From the NCBI RefSeq assembly GCF_009730915.1, contig NW_024086870.1, positions 1 to 64,000 on the forward strand: 64,000 nucleotides of DNA, written 5' to 3'. Within the stretch, counting starts at the first letter, position 1. Every line of letters starts with the position of its first letter. This DNA is from Dioscorea cayenensis subsp. rotundata (lineage: Eukaryota; Streptophyta; Magnoliopsida; Dioscoreales; Dioscoreaceae). A program made the translations under genes and the position numbers. Below are positions 1 through 13,455 of the stretch, piece by piece. The notes under the pieces are model-generated. The model was given only the letters and a program-made list of their open reading frames with translations, did no database searches and was not told where the DNA came from.

Positions 1-2378
1 CGTCGGCAGTTCATGACACTGGTGGTGGTTAGTGAGTTGTTCGTGGGTGGAATGATCATGGGTTTGGTGTCTGAGTTGGGGTTGTGGTTGGTGGTGTTCA
101 GGCAGCTCGTTTATCGCCTGTTCGTTCAAACAGTGGGTGGGGCTGGCGGGCTGCGGTGAACGCGGATGGTGGTTCAGGGCCCTATGGGTGAGCCTCAAGT
201 TAGCCAATGATGACATAGTCATGCTCTGCTCATCTCTGCTCCTCCCCAGCCATACATGCTCTCTCCTCATGGAGTCTAATGAGACCTCGATAGAACGTTT
301 ATGGTGGTCATGGACCATTTGGGGTTTCAGTTTGCTCAAACAGTCGTTGTTCAATTAGTCAGACAGGGTCAAACCAGGCTGGTTATGTGGAATTTGGTTT
401 CTGAGACGAGACAACTGTCGGACCCGGTTCTTGGGCTCCGCAGACAGGCTCAGGCTCAGATCTCAGCCAGTGTGGACAGGGCTCGATGGCGGACAGGGGT
501 TCGTGAGATGTTCATATCCAGTCATGGTTAATCAGTGTCTAATGCAGCCTGGGGTCTCAGGAGGTCACAATTTCTCACTCAGGGTTCAGGCCCATGTGGG
601 GTTTGGATCACTCAGACAGACATGCACAATTTCAGCACGCTGCGTTCCTCAGGGGTCAAGTCGGTCTTAGCCAAAATATTTTTGCGTCTCATTCTTTTGT
701 AATGTGTCCGTTCTTAAAACAGGGCAATGGGTTCGTTTTCGTGGGACCATCGTTTTTAAGGCATCGTTTCTTCGTGGAGAACTCGTTTTAGACCTCGTTT
801 TTAAGCAGTTCATCGGAATGATGATTTGCGGTGGGTTGATCAGTTATCATCGATTAATCCTCTTGTCGTTCGTGTTGGGATTGGAACAGGCGATCATTTG
901 TTGAGCGTGGGCGCAGTGTCGCGGGAATGTCGATCGGATTAGGCTCGGGACAGCGGGCATGGGAACGGTCGGATTGTTTGTTATGTGGATAATGATGTTT
1001 ACATTAAAGATTGGGTTGTGGAAGTTGGGTTAGCATGATTCGATTCTCTTCTGAAAACAGACTTTCTCTTCTAAACAAAAGAATTGGAGTTAACGCATGA
1101 AAAAGAAGCCATCGTCTCATTGCCATCGAAAACTCAATTGTCGCTTCGCCATGAGCTTCATTTTCATAATCTCCATCATTCACTCAAACTCATTCTTCTT
1201 GACCGCCGTTTTTTAAATAGAAAACTCATTTTTTAAATAGAAACATTGATATTTAAACAAAAAAAAATCAATATTTACATGACAAATTAATCCTGGGTAT
1301 AAAAACTAATTAATCTTGGCCACTCGTACATATTTAAATAGAAACAACGATATTTAAGCACTTTTTTAAACGTAAACGCAATATATTAAACAGAAACATC
1401 AATAGTTAAACAAAGACAAACAAGCATAAAGATGGTCGTTTTTTATTATATGGAGATAATGATATTTACATTAAAAATTTAATAAGTTTGTGGGAAAAAT
1501 TTAGGTTAGCATGATTATATTTTAACTACAAACAAACTTATAACTACAAATAAAATAATTTAGGTTAGCATAAAGAGTAATGCATGTACTCATTTCTTAA
1601 ACAGAGAATTCTTAAACAGAGCTCATTTCTTAAACAGAAATCTAACAGAAACCTCATTTCTTAAACAGAAATCTCATTGTTTTAAACAGAAAACTCATTT
1701 TTTAAACAGAAACATTGATATTTAAATAGAAAAACCAATATTTGCGGGACAAATTAATCCTGGGTATAAAAACTAATTAATCTTGGTCACTCGTACATAT
1801 TTAAATAGAAACAACGATATTTAAGCACTTTTTTAAACGTAAACGCAATATATTAAACAAAAACATCGATAGTTAAACAAAGACAAACAAGCATAAAGAT
1901 GACCATTCTTTATTATATGGAGATAACGATATTTACATTAAAAATTTAATAAGTTTGTGGAAAAAATTTAGGTTAGCATGATTACATTATAACTACAAAC
2001 AAAAGAATTTAGGTTAGCATGAAGAGTAATGCATGTACTCATTTCTTAAACAGAAAATTTATTTTTTTAAACAGAACCTCATATTTTAAATAGAAACCTT
2101 ATATTTTAAACAGAAGGCTCATGTTTTAAATAAAAACTTATTGCACCCAAAGGCATTATAGTTAAACCCTGTTACACTTGCCACAGCTTCCCACATAAGA
2201 GACAATTTCGTCAAAAAAATTTCAAATTAACTATATCAATCACTATGCTTGAGGGGTTTAAAAAATCATTATATGCAAAAGAAAAAGATTTTTATGAATA
2301 TTCAAATTTAGGGGGAGAATCTGTGCATATTGCAAACTTTGGGGGTGTTTTTAGCAATTTCCACTACAAAATAACATA
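1..2378. mobile_element. Right-hand part of a non-autonomous TIR element (candidate)
   Basis: No gene is recognisable here. Bases 1-980 are richer in G and C than the neighbourhood and hold only short unconvincing reading frames. Bases 980-2130 carry a degenerate tandem array with many TTAAACAGAAA-like motifs. The last 60 bases (about 2317-2378) resemble the right end of the element at 57615-60051: both read, in order, a CAAA(A)TT block, a GGGGA block, an AAACTTT block, GGGGTRTTT and GGCAATT/AGCAATT, and end near CAC. I infer that the window begins inside a related element whose right end is near 2378. The left end is outside the window, so neither a target duplication nor the inverted partner can be seen. 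Confidence 0.42.
980..2130. repeat. Three-copy degenerate tandem array, period about 465 bp
   Basis: The phrase 'ATGGAGATAATGATATTTACATTAAA' (broken here as ATGGAGATAATG + ATATTTACATTAAA) followed by GGTTAGCATGATT occurs near 1450 and 1917, with a diverged copy near 985. The spacing is about 455-470 bp. Inside each unit a short phrase of the form TTAAACAGAAA(C) recurs many times, with CATTTCTT or CATTTTTT spacers. No coding potential is seen. Confidence 0.7.
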
Positions 2379-2433
2379 TTATCCTAACTTTTATATTAAT
2401 GCATTTTCCATAAATGCAAAGACAACCTCAGCA

Positions 2434-2457
2434 ATATATATATATATATATATATAA
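2434..2457. repeat. (TA)n microsatellite
   Basis: A clean TA dinucleotide run lies downstream of the DUF1664 gene. The stretch 2379-2778 otherwise holds only AT-rich sequence that probably includes that gene's 3' untranslated region. Confidence 0.9.
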
Positions 2458-2778
2458 ATACACCCATCAGGCAAGCCAAATGAATAAAAAGAACAGGGTC
2501 ATATAACAAGTTCAATTTATATTCATGATAAACTCAAGTAAACTTGATCAACAAAATGAGTAACCTACCAACAGTTAAGCCAAGGAAGAGAAACACCCTT
2601 ATTTTTAAAATCTTGTACGCGACAAATCCAGTAGAGGAGTGTGGACGGTATATACAGTGTCTCTCACAACTCACAGTAACAAGAATAGAGTAATTAATAC
2701 GCCAGTGATTCACTTGGTCCACTTCTAGCAGAGTGGCCTACATGCTTCATTGGACTTGGGTTAACATAACAATCTACA

Positions 2779-5700
2779 TCACCACTTTATGGAAGCAGTC
2801 CTGCAAGAGAATCACTGGTGTTAGAAAGATTAAAAGCCTGGATGGTTTCTTGTTTTGAAGAGGGAAAAAAATCCCTAAACGTTACTGCAAGAATTCATAA
2901 AAAATAATCAATTTGATGTTAGATAAACAAATAGAATTGATCAAGATGATGATCAGCCATAAGACTGCCCTGCTCCACAAAAGTGTCATGAAAAATTTTA
3001 GAGACAGCATTATCATGTAATATGGGCATGGTTGTAGGTTTCATAGCTGTTTGTCTGCTGTTATAGCAAGGTAACAGTAAATATTTTTCAGACCTGTAAT
3101 GTAACAAACAATTCTTGCAATTGAATAATGCACACATCTATACAAACCCTCAACCGGACAAGAGCATTGAAAAGCCGTTAACTGTGCCTAGGCTAACATT
3201 CATATTAGTTTTAATATAATTTGAGTGGTAGAGCCTGTTTTCAAAATCTTCGTCAGGGAAACATGGGATATGTCCTACCACAAAAAATGGAGATTGGATG
3301 GCAAGGAAGCATAATTAGTTAGAACATTTTTCTTTATTCATAGTCAGACAACACATAAATAACCTTCAAACATGAGAGGCAAGATCTGATATTAGACACT
3401 GCATTAAATCCTTGTGCGCTAAGCATGAATTGCATCACACATGATCATCACCAAATATGAATTTGCAAGTGGCATGGGCATAATAATTTTGGTTCATACA
3501 TTCACAACCATGACTGCTGAATTATAATATGAAAAAGACTAGTTCAAACCTGGACACTCCCTTCAGGTCCAAATCATTTTGCAAGCCCGCATCTATTTTG
3601 GACTCGTCAAGATTTCCAGATTCTGCTATGTGCTGAAGACCCTGTTAGGAGAGCAAAAGAAAGATAGCAACAGATGTCAGGCAATCTCTTTGAGTAATCA
3701 ATTTTTTCTATAATCGGAAACTTTGAACTTAATGAAAATTATTAAGTATGGACCCAATGATATGGTGGACCCAATGATATGAATGCAAAATCATGGAAAA
3801 ATGAACAAATCACAAACACTATATCAGGAGGAGAGAGTATAGAAAAACTCAAACGAGTTCCTCAAAAACCATTTTGAATTTCCACTTTAGAATTTTGGAA
3901 TAGGACCTTCAAAATTCCGTCTCCATGATTAATGTAAAGGCGCTTTCCAGAAGGCTTGGGCAAATCCTGCAAAGTTCATCAAAAGTATCTTAAAAATATG
4001 GGATGGAAATATTCCAGTTTGTACACAACAGTCAAAAAGAGCTTGGCATTTTACTTGCACACTAAAAAAATCTCAGTAAAGAACCATTAATCATTGGAAA
4101 TATGGGATGGAATAAAAAAACATACAAAAAGTAAAGTCGGAGGATTTTCTAGGCTTCGAAATACTGAATATCAAAAGTTTCTCAACTCAATGAGAATGCG
4201 TAACACATTTTACTACTACATGCGAACACCATCACATCAATATCACACAGAATCCCGTTAAGATATCCTTCACGTTTTCATTACAAAAATATTATCAGCT
4301 TGCCGTGTAAAACAAATGAGCTTTTCACACAAGCTTAGGAGAATGGCATTCTATTTCATGTGCAACAGAAACACAGTTTAGAGAACAATAATTAATAATG
4401 AGTACAAATACTCATGTCAATCAAAACAAATACTCATGCCAATACTCATGTCAATCAAAACAATGCACAGTGGCAGAGAGTCATTAAAAGATAATCAATG
4501 TACTGGAAAACACAAATGCAATGTGTTATACCCCTCAAAACATAAAATCTATAACAAGATGAGCATAAAATAATGAAGGAAATAATTTCACAAACCTGCA
4601 GGTAATCAGGCAATTTTGCACCTCTTTCTCCAATGAAATTGCAGATATATGCGACGCCAGCACAAGTGAAATCCTATTATTGCAATTTGTCAATAAAAAA
4701 AATACCAGATAACTCCATAAAGTGTCTAGCATGTAATTTAAATAAGCTTCCTTAAACATAATAATAAATAAGACCAGACAATTTATCAGGAGATCAAGAG
4801 ATTTTTGCTTTGTGCTATTATTTCTAGATTATATAGCAAATTTAGGTATTATGAGCAAAGAAAAGGTACATATATATCCGTCAAAATGAAAGAAATATAA
4901 CATACTCTAATTTTTTCTTTGTCAAGAATGTCTCATGAGATTTTAAGTCCATCACATATTTCATATTTCAAGAAAAGTTACATATAAACTATTGGCCCAC
5001 AATTATCATAGTACAATTTGCATTCAAACACACATATCGCAAATCAGATGTTATCATTACCTTGTGGAAGAATATGCAACACTAAAATGCAGCAGGCATA
5101 GAAAATACGATTGGTATGATTTAAAATGAATTCTGGTTACATTTCAAAGGACACCAAGTTTTTCAAACACCAACTTGGAAGCTTATCTGATACTGATCAA
5201 CATGATTTAAAAATCAGTTACATTTTCAATCCAAAATGAAACAAAATTCCTACAGTTATTTTGATCACAACTTCAGCAATCAAGGTTTTAGTTAATTCTT
5301 TGTAATAAATGCCTTTAAAACAGTAAAATATTCTAAAATTTCATAAAAACACCACAAATATTCTTAACAAAATTTTTATCTCCGTAACTAAAATAATATA
5401 CTTTTAGCCCATTTTATTATTTGAATTATTATAAATGTAGTGTCATCTTTCATTTACTCTTCCCATCACTCACCACAGCAGAGTGTGGCAACATCTGTAT
5501 TCAACAATCAACAGACCAAACTCCCATGTCATACAACTTCCACGAATTAAAGGCTTGCTTTTCCAACACTAAGGCTTAACAATAACCTACATTCTCCATC
5601 TACCAACCAGCTTGCTGGGATGAAATGAACATGTCCATATCTTGAATTGAATCACATAAAATTGTTTATCAAAATTTTTTGCCTTTGACAGGAAACAGAA

Positions 5701-8700
5701 AGTATTTGCGTTTGCATTACGATGATGTGAATTAGAATTTATTCATAATAAGTTTTTCATCCTCCTCATGCTATATAAATGTTTATCAAAAAAAAAATAA
5801 TAATAATAATAATAATTGAACAATTATTCAAGTGTCCCTCTTAATGAGAAGATTAAATTAGTAGAAAATATCTACACATAAAAATCTATGTTAGTTAGCA
5901 TGGTTTTACTCATATTGATTTCTCATATCAGGATTGGAATATTACTTGCCTATTCGCGTTACATCATTTTCAATAGCAAAATATCAGAAAATTTCAAAAA
6001 TTTTGTCATTCAGCCTAAGCCAATATTATAGCCCACCTGCTTGTCTTCCATTGCATCCACCTTCCCATTCTGCAGAAGGAAAATTATATTAGCATTGTAA
6101 GCAGATCATAAATTTATTTGCTTAAAGAGGTATGAGATATTATGACTAATACAGTTGTAAAGCAAACACTTACTAGACCCCAAACAAGCTGCTGGAGTGA
6201 GTTCAATTCAAAACCAATATTCTCAAGTTTGTTGCGAGCATCAGTAACCTGGTTTGGAATGTTAAAAAAGGTCAGACATTAACTTGGGGAAGCATTTCCA
6301 TTGTTTAAAAATTCAAACAAGATGTAGTTTTCTCGACCATTAGTATCAAAACATAGTGATTTTGCAGAGGTTTACAAATCACAGGCATGGATAGAAATTC
6401 AGAATTTGTTACCTCATTCTTTATTTCCACCGACATTTCCTTCTGCTCATCCAATTTATCATCCAAGTGCTGAATTCGCTGTGTCAAATGCTTTTTTGTT
6501 GCCTAAGAAGATCAATAAACAGTTAAGAAATCAACAGAAATGTCACAAGAGTTCTGAAAATTATAAGGCAGATGATTCCCATCACAGTCAAAGAGATGCT
6601 ATTTCAAGGGATAAGTCAGCAAAGCATAACTTAAATGCTACAATCATTGATTTTCTAGTAGTGTAAGATATCATATGTGCATTGCCACATAGGTCAAAAA
6701 CTCAAAACCAATCTCTTATGCAAAGTACAACCAAAACTCTGGGTATGGTATTTTGATGTAATCAGTACAAATTGAAACCAACACCTTTGAACATGAGAAA
6801 CTCCAATTGCCATAATAAAGAACAAAATTCTTAAACAAAAGGGCCTCTTACCTATAATCTAGTATCAATAAAATGAATGGCTCTCACACATGCAAGATTA
6901 ATGTCAACTAATATGCAAGATTATAGATGCATCTTTCTTTATGGAGAAACATTCATTGTGCACTTATTTATCTTGTAAATTCACTTGACAGCATTGTTTC
7001 ACAAAGCATCCATGCTTTTAACACCCAACAAAAAACCAAACATGTGAGAGTCATTTAAAATACAAGACTATTACTTTCAGTGGTGTTTAGTGGTGGGATA
7101 AACTGGGTTGTCCCACCACCTCAAACCAAACACCACTATAAGATAGTGCAAGATGTAGGCAAAGGGGATATTCAAATTTAAGAACCAGTGATAAATTTAT
7201 GGTGGAATTCTTTCAAATATATCTACTATTGCATCAACTAAGTGTAGCTTGTATAGTTGAATCATTAGAATTTGTAAAATTGTATCATCCACATCAAGCA
7301 CTTGATCATGTGTCTATGTTAACTTTAAAATTCTGAAGGGAAAGATCAAATTTCTTAGAATTGGCAAGTTATTGAAGCATATGCTTGAATGATATATGGT
7401 ATGAGTAACCAAGCAATATTGCCGCAGTGGGTGAGATTGAAATTTACTTCTTTGCAATTATACTGAGCATACTAAAATGAAAAAAAAAAAATGAGTGTGT
7501 GGACCCTACAGCTAGAGCAGCAGAAACTTGCTCCAGATGTTTTGTCATGCTTGAAACAGCATTGGCCATATTACGTTTGGTAACATACATGAGATCAGAG
7601 AAAGAGATACCCTGCACATTCAGAAAGAAACTAGTGAGTCATCGCAAACACCAGCTTACAATCTTAAAAGCATACCAGCTATAGAATCAATAACACATAA
7701 ATAAGTGAAGCATTGTAAAACCAAAATAAAAATGGTAACACAAATTATGGCAATAAAAACACACCTTCCACCACATGTATCCATACCCCAATGCCCCCAT
7801 GGTTGCTGCCGGCACCGCAAGTGATGCCATATTTCCTGGAAGAGCATCAAAAGAAGTTATTAATGCATGTTAAAAAGCTTACAGCACTAAAAATAACTAC
7901 CAACTGTATAGTGATATGCATCTCTAGTCAAAAAGTAGGCCATCATAAATAGGTAGCCTATGCTAGTTCTAATAATCAAGCCAAAAAAATAGGGCCTATG
8001 TTGCAATGCAAGACAAAAGCAGAAAAAGTGTCCCAAGTAGAGAACAAAATAGTATTGAGGTCTAACAATCCAAGCAAAATAGGAATAAATAATTAATAAA
8101 ATCAATCAAGATGAAAGCACAGCAAAAGCAAGGAAGGGCTTTATCAGTATTGTTAAGGGTAGGCTTCACCATGAAGCATTGAAGTTGCTACGAAATAACA
8201 TATAGACAGCTGACCAAATCGTAATTGATTGAAAAATTCTGAGAATGTTGTGAAATATACCAGAACTTCCATTAAGAACAGTAATAGGACGTGCAGAAGC
8301 AAGTTGTCTAACCTCCAAGGCCAACCGCTTCACCTATAAGCTCATCCAGAAGAATATGTTAGTAGGTTCAAAGTTCTTTCGGCTTACCAATGCCTTACAT
8401 CATACAGTGCATTCAAAAATAGATTCATGCACAAGCCATAAGATCAGTAGTCTATTTTACAACAGCAAAACACCAGCAAGCTAAACATGTTAGGGTACTT
8501 ATGCTGATAAAGACAGAATAATCCTCAACAATGTATAATGAAACTAAAATTCCAGCTGGTGCGTAATAAATGAAGCAAGAGAATAGTGTTCACCAGAACT
8601 CTGATGGGCAAACATAACAGAAACTCAGATGGTTATAGAATCTTGTTTGAAGTGCCAATATGTCTCAGTGCCCAAACAATATTAACCAAAAAACTAGTGG

Positions 8701-9551
8701 CGGCACTAATCAGAATAATAAACAAGCAATTGAGGTAAAAATTACTTGGTAAGACATCTCCTTACATCATCAGTACACAGATAAACCAAACACAAAGTCA
8801 AGAAGAATTGACAAATTCGAAGCAACTCAGTTCCCAATCAAGATGTTTCTTTCAAATAAGAACTTATCAGATGATAAAAGAAAATTCGATTATAGCTAAT
8901 CCCAAGAAGTATAAGACTCAATGGCATTCTTTATACTAGCTGTCCAGGTAACTTTGATGAACAGGTTATTATAATATTTCAGTTAAGTATACGCCAAGTT
9001 TAAGATTAGCTTGTATGGGACATGATTCAGAAATTGATGGCATTGAACATCATAAATCAATAAAAATCCCTTCACCTAATTGAATACAACTTACCTGCAT
9101 AGCAAGAACTTCGCCATACTCAGATTCGTCACCGGAGTTATCTGCGGACTTCTCCTTGAGCAAGGTCTGCACAGCCGCAACAAATCACATCAATAACGTA
9201 GTTTTCAGAGATCTCAGACTTCCTCCTTCTTTCACACCAACATCAATTCACACACAATCCTTTATCCAACTCCCAATAAACAAATTCACCAACACCAGAG
9301 AACAAAGGAAACAAAGTCAAGCACAGGAACAGTAAAACCGATCAGTACCTGAAGCTCGGACAGGATGTCAGATAGCTTTACGTTCCGGAGCATGATCGAG
9401 CCAGCAAAACCTAGAAAACCAACAAAAACGACAGGTTAAACGGAAAGAAGATGGGATCAATGGAAAATCTAGACAAAGATGAGGGCAGACGCTAACCAGT
9501 TCCAACCAATAGGAAGACCTTGGAGAGCCCCATTCCAGCTTGCATCGCCAT
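2779..9551 (-). CDS. DUF1664 family membrane-anchored coiled-coil protein, 13 exons
   Basis: Exons (5' to 3' on minus): 9551-9497, 9410-9349, 9166-9095, 8333-8261, 7835-7765, 7611-7510, 6502-6413, 6248-6174, 6069-6037, 4673-4596, 3966-3886, 3641-3550, 2800-2779. They join in frame to 301 residues. All introns are GT-AG; the donor at 3886 is the least certain. The protein starts MAMQAGMGLSKVFLLVGTGF, a hydrophobic N-terminal segment (about residues 6-24). A second hydrophobic stretch rich in Gly/Ala (about 89-110, ending GYGYMWWK) is followed by a heptad-like coiled coil (about 115-200, including a TQRIQHLDDKLDEQKEMS segment). This order is typical of plant DUF1664 proteins, whose molecular function is unknown. 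The second in-frame Met (residue 3) is an alternative start. Introns hold no other gene. Confidence 0.88.
7079..7137. repeat. 59-bp foldback (inverted repeat)
   Basis: AGTGGTGTTTAGTGGTGGGATAA-type sequence is followed after a short loop by its near complement, ending in AAACACCACT. It lies in an intron of the DUF1664 gene. It could be a very short foldback transposon relic. No clear target duplication was found. Confidence 0.6.
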
Positions 9552-9857
9552 GGATTCGACCACGAGGAAACCCTAGCTCCGGAGAGGGGATCAAAGCATT
9601 CAAGAAATCAAACCCTAGCTGCGGAAAAAAAGACAGAGAAAAGCAGTGGGGCCCACACTCAATATCGGGTCCGAGGATATCGGATCTAAATCCAAACCCG
9701 ATTAGTGGCGGTGGTTGCGGAGCAATGGTGGTCTTCAAGCTCGTTAGTCACCAATTTGACTATTTGGGCCCTTAACGGGTCGGGTTAGGACTTTGAAGGG
9801 TTTATTTATTTATTTATTTTGCATATATAACCTTATAAAAATGGATTATTTAAATAG
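9552..9857. other. 5' flank of the DUF1664 gene
   Basis: The first 200 bases upstream of the start are GC-rich and then give way to AT-rich DNA with a (TTTA)n run near 9808. No separate gene is seen. This flank should hold the promoter and the 5' untranslated region, but no core element is clear. Confidence 0.4.
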
Positions 9858-9963
9858 AGTTTTTGCTTATATACCTTATAAAAATAGATAATTGGATACC
9901 TTTAAAAATTCAACATTCAAATGAAATTATTTAAGAAATATGTTTTAATTTTTACAAATCAGG

Positions 9964-10192
9964 TTAACCATTGGATAGCCTAATAGTATGACACCAAAGT
10001 ATAAAAAGGAAGTCATGGGCTCAAATCCCTCCCCCAATAGTACTGTTTACCGTACTGTTCATATACTGTTCATCCGGAATTCTTAACAAATTCTCATACT
10101 GTATATACATTGTATATCTGGGTTCTAGTACTGTTAGGTACTGTTTATATTCATATAAAAAGGGCGCTTATCATTTATTATTAAAATTTTTT
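9964..10192 (+). mobile_element. tRNA-derived SINE with 15-bp target duplication
   Basis: An internal RNA polymerase III promoter is visible. The A box TAGCCTAATAG (9976-9986) fits TRGYNNARNNG, and the B box GGCTCAAATCC (10018-10028) differs by one base from GGTTCRANNCC. The element ends in a T-rich tail. It is flanked by TTTTTACAAATCAGG (9949-9963) and TTTTTGCAAATCAGG (10193-10207), a 15-bp duplication with one difference. The unoccupied site is present once in the paralogous copy, at 16281-16295. An odd point is that the 3' part of the SINE shares GGGCGCTTATCATTTAT with the first bases of the adjoining LINE. Confidence 0.75.
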
Positions 10193-10207
10193 TTTTTGCA
10201 AATCAGG

Positions 10208-13200
10208 GCGCTTATCATTTATCATTTATTATCCCACAACTGGATCACTTTATTTCCCAGATCTTCTCAACTGGTCCTCCCCAGATTTGGCTCGGACCAT
10301 TCTCCCATTTGCCTTGACTTCGGAGATAACTCTTCGCGTCCCCGATCGTTTAAGTTTGAGAAATTTTGGTACAGTGATCCTCAACTTGTCTCCCTTATTC
10401 AAGATTGGTGGGCAGAATCGAACCCTGTGGGTTGTGGTGCCTTCATTTTCTCTAAAAAACTTGCTTATCTGAAATCCAAGCTTCGCTTTTGGGCCAAGAA
10501 CACCTTTGGTGCTTCCAAACTACTTAAATCCAGCCTCCTCTATGAACTTAATGCCATTGACGTCATTGGTGAATGTAGACCCCTCTCTGAGGACGAATCC
10601 TCCCGACTCTCCCAGATTCGATCTGAGCTCTATACTATCCTAAATCAGGAGGAAATCCTTTGGAAGCAACGTTCTAGAATCACTTGGCTCAAAGAAGGGG
10701 ATTCAAATACTAAATTTTTTCATCTTGTCGCAAATGGCAGGAGAAATTTAAACTTTATCCCTCGCATCTTTCATAATGATCTTTGGATTGATGGAAATGA
10801 GCAAATTGGTAGGATCTTTACTGATCACTACCATTCTCTCCTTGGCTCTCCTTATCCAAACAGATTCATCCTTGACTGGCACTTCCTTTTTGATTATAAA
10901 GAAAGAGTTGACCTTTCCCATCTTGATTCACCTTTCACTCTTGTTGAAATTAAACAAGCTGTTTTTGATCTCAACCCTGACAAAGCTCCTGGACTGGATG
11001 GTTTCCCTATTCTCTTTTTTCAAAATCACTGGACCCTCCTTCAGGATCCTATTGTTAATTTATGCAATGACTTTTTTGCGGGCTCTATCAATCTTGAGCG
11101 TATTAACTGGATCAACATCGCTCTTATCGCAAAAAATAACACGCCAGGAAATGTTGCTGATTTTAGACCCATCAGTCTTATCAATTCTACCTGTAAAATT
11201 ATTTCTAAGATTCTCGCTAATCGGCTTAGCAAAGTAATCAGTATTCTGGTGGACGATTCTCAATCTGGCTTCATTAAAGGAAGATGCATCACGGAAAACA
11301 TTGTTGGAGCCCAAGAAACTATTTTTAATTTGCAGAAACGAAAATGCCTTGGTTACGCTTTCAAAGTGGACTTTGCTAAATCTTTTGATTCCCTTGACTA
11401 GAACTTTCTCTTTGATATTCTTGCAGTTAGAGGATTTGGTCCTAAATGGATCTCTTGGATTCATACTATCCTTAGCACTGCCAAGATTCAGTTCCTCATT
11501 AATGGTACCACTCAAGGCTATGTCAGATGCAAAAGAGGTTTGAGGCAAGGAGATCCTCTTTCCCCCTTACTCTTTGCCCTCGCTGCTGATGCCCTGAGTG
11601 CAATGTTCTTTCATGCACTAAGATCCAAAGTACTTGTGGGCGTACCTTTAAATCAATCGGTTAATTTTTGTCATTTTCAATACGCTGATGACCTCTTAAT
11701 CTTCACTGCTGGAGGTCAAGAAGATCTTCTGGCTTATCCATAAATTACTCAAAAAGCTGCTTGTTCTCTACAAACTACGGATTCCAACCACACCACTCTT
11801 CTGCCAGAATCCTAAATTGCTCCAGAAATTGCCTACCAATAACTTATTTAGGGATTCCTCTTTCTGGCCGTAGACCAAGGCGTTTAGACTGGGCAAAACT
11901 CACTAGCATGGTCCGATCTAGACTCACATCTTGGAAAGCAAATTACTTATCCCTTGGTGGACGCTTAACCCTTGTGAACTCTGTTCTCTCCACCATTCCA
12001 GTTTACTGGATGTCTGTCTTTAAGCTTCCTATTTGGGTGATCAAAGAAATTGATCAAATCCGAAGGGATTTTCTTTGGAAGGGCCCTGACCTGGGCCCTA
12101 AAGGAATTAGGCTGATCGCCTGGAATAGGATTTCTAGACCACGCGAAATGGGAGGATGGGGTATTCTCAACCTTCAGGAATTTAATAAAGCTTTACTTGG
12201 GAAGTGGTGGTGGAAATTATCTTGCAATCTTAACTGTGGGTGGGCTAAAATCATACAAGCTAACTACTCTCTCACCGGTTCTAACGGTTTATTGTACCAC
12301 ACTCCTCCTAAAAATAAATCCTTCTTTTGGGCCGGAGTGACCTCCACTTTACTACCCTTTCGATCTTGCCTAAGCAAAACTATCAGAAGTGGTTCTAACA
12401 CATCTCTTTGGTTTGATCGTTGGCACGCTGGGCTTGTTCTTAAAGATATTTGGCCAATTCTCTTCTCGCAATGTACTTTCCCTGGGATAACCATTAGGCA
12501 ATTTTCTCAACTTCTTAATAATCTTGAGATGTTATTCCCTTCTGTCACTCGCGACTTGTTATCTCCTATTCTGGAAATTATCCCTGATTGCTCCCCTAAC
12601 CAAGATGACACTCCTACCTGGGCCCTTGAAAAAAATGGAATTTTCACGGTCAAATCCTTTTACAAATTCCTTATTGATGGTGGCTTGCGCAGCTCACATC
12701 ACTCTCTCTTTTGGAAAATTCGTTGCCCTAGGAAAATTACTCTTTTCTGTTGGCTTGCAGGGGAAGACAAAATTCTTACTCTTACAAACCTTTTCAAGAT
12801 TGGGTGTAATACTCTAAATTCCTCGGATACCTGTGTCCTTTGTCATAATGCCTCTGAAAGCCTGAATCACCTTTTCCTAAACTGTGATTTTTCTAAGCGT
12901 ATTTGGGCTTTTTACGCTCAGGCCTTAGACTTAAATTCTTCACCTCAATCTATCACCTTGCTGTGGAACTCTTGGATTTCTACCCTCACCTCGGAGCTTC
13001 GTATTCTCTGGGATCTTATCTCCCGTACAATCCTGTGGAACATTTGGATCGAACGAAATTCGCGTATTTTTCACTTGAATGCGTTACCGCCTTACAATAT
13101 TATGTTTAAAAGTGCTAATATGCTTTTTTCTTGGTTCTCAACAGCCGCTGAAAGCCATCAGCAATCTTTCAATGACGCTTCACAGAAGATCAAGCGCTCA

Positions 13201-13455
13201 CTCAACTTTCTCAGTACTAGAGCCCCAAATCCTGTTGGCGACTCTGACCCTGATGCTGCACAGGAGTAGTTGCTTCTGATGTCTTTCTAGGAAGGCCTGA
13301 GATGCTAGACGGTGTCTTCCGCCTACTTAGATTTTTCTCCTTGTATTTTTTCCTACTTTGCTGTATGTTGTCTCTCCTCACTTCTGGTGATAGGAGTTTC
13401 CTACTTTGTACTGTCTTTCCCTTTTCAATAAAACTGTGGTTTATCCACATTTATT
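10208..13455 (+). mobile_element. 5'-truncated, broken LINE (L1-type plant non-LTR retrotransposon)
   Basis: The coding part runs from the end of an apurinic endonuclease domain (LPRFGSDHSPICLDF, 10196-11401 frame) into a reverse transcriptase with the boxes DKAPGLDGFP, DFRPISLINS, GFIKGRCITENI, RQGDPLSPLLF and catalytic FQYADD, and then a zinc-finger zf-RVT region (CPRKITLFCW ... CVLCH ... HLFLNC) up to the stop at 13267-13269. A TAG at 11399-11401 replaces the usual Trp codon after SLD. After YADD the frame changes near 11740, apparently through a short internal deletion. The 5' UTR, the first ORF and most of the endonuclease are missing, so the copy is dead. The 3' UTR reaches about 13455; no clear poly(A) tail or target duplication is seen. 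Confidence 0.92.

Noticed and set aside
137-904. Overlapping short plus-strand frames at the left edge
   Set aside because: No domain, no splice structure and mutual overlap. They reflect a locally higher GC content inside a repeat region.
9479-9775. Plus-strand frame of 98 residues over the DUF1664 first exon
   Set aside because: Antisense to the first exon and promoter of DUF1664, with no recognisable protein.
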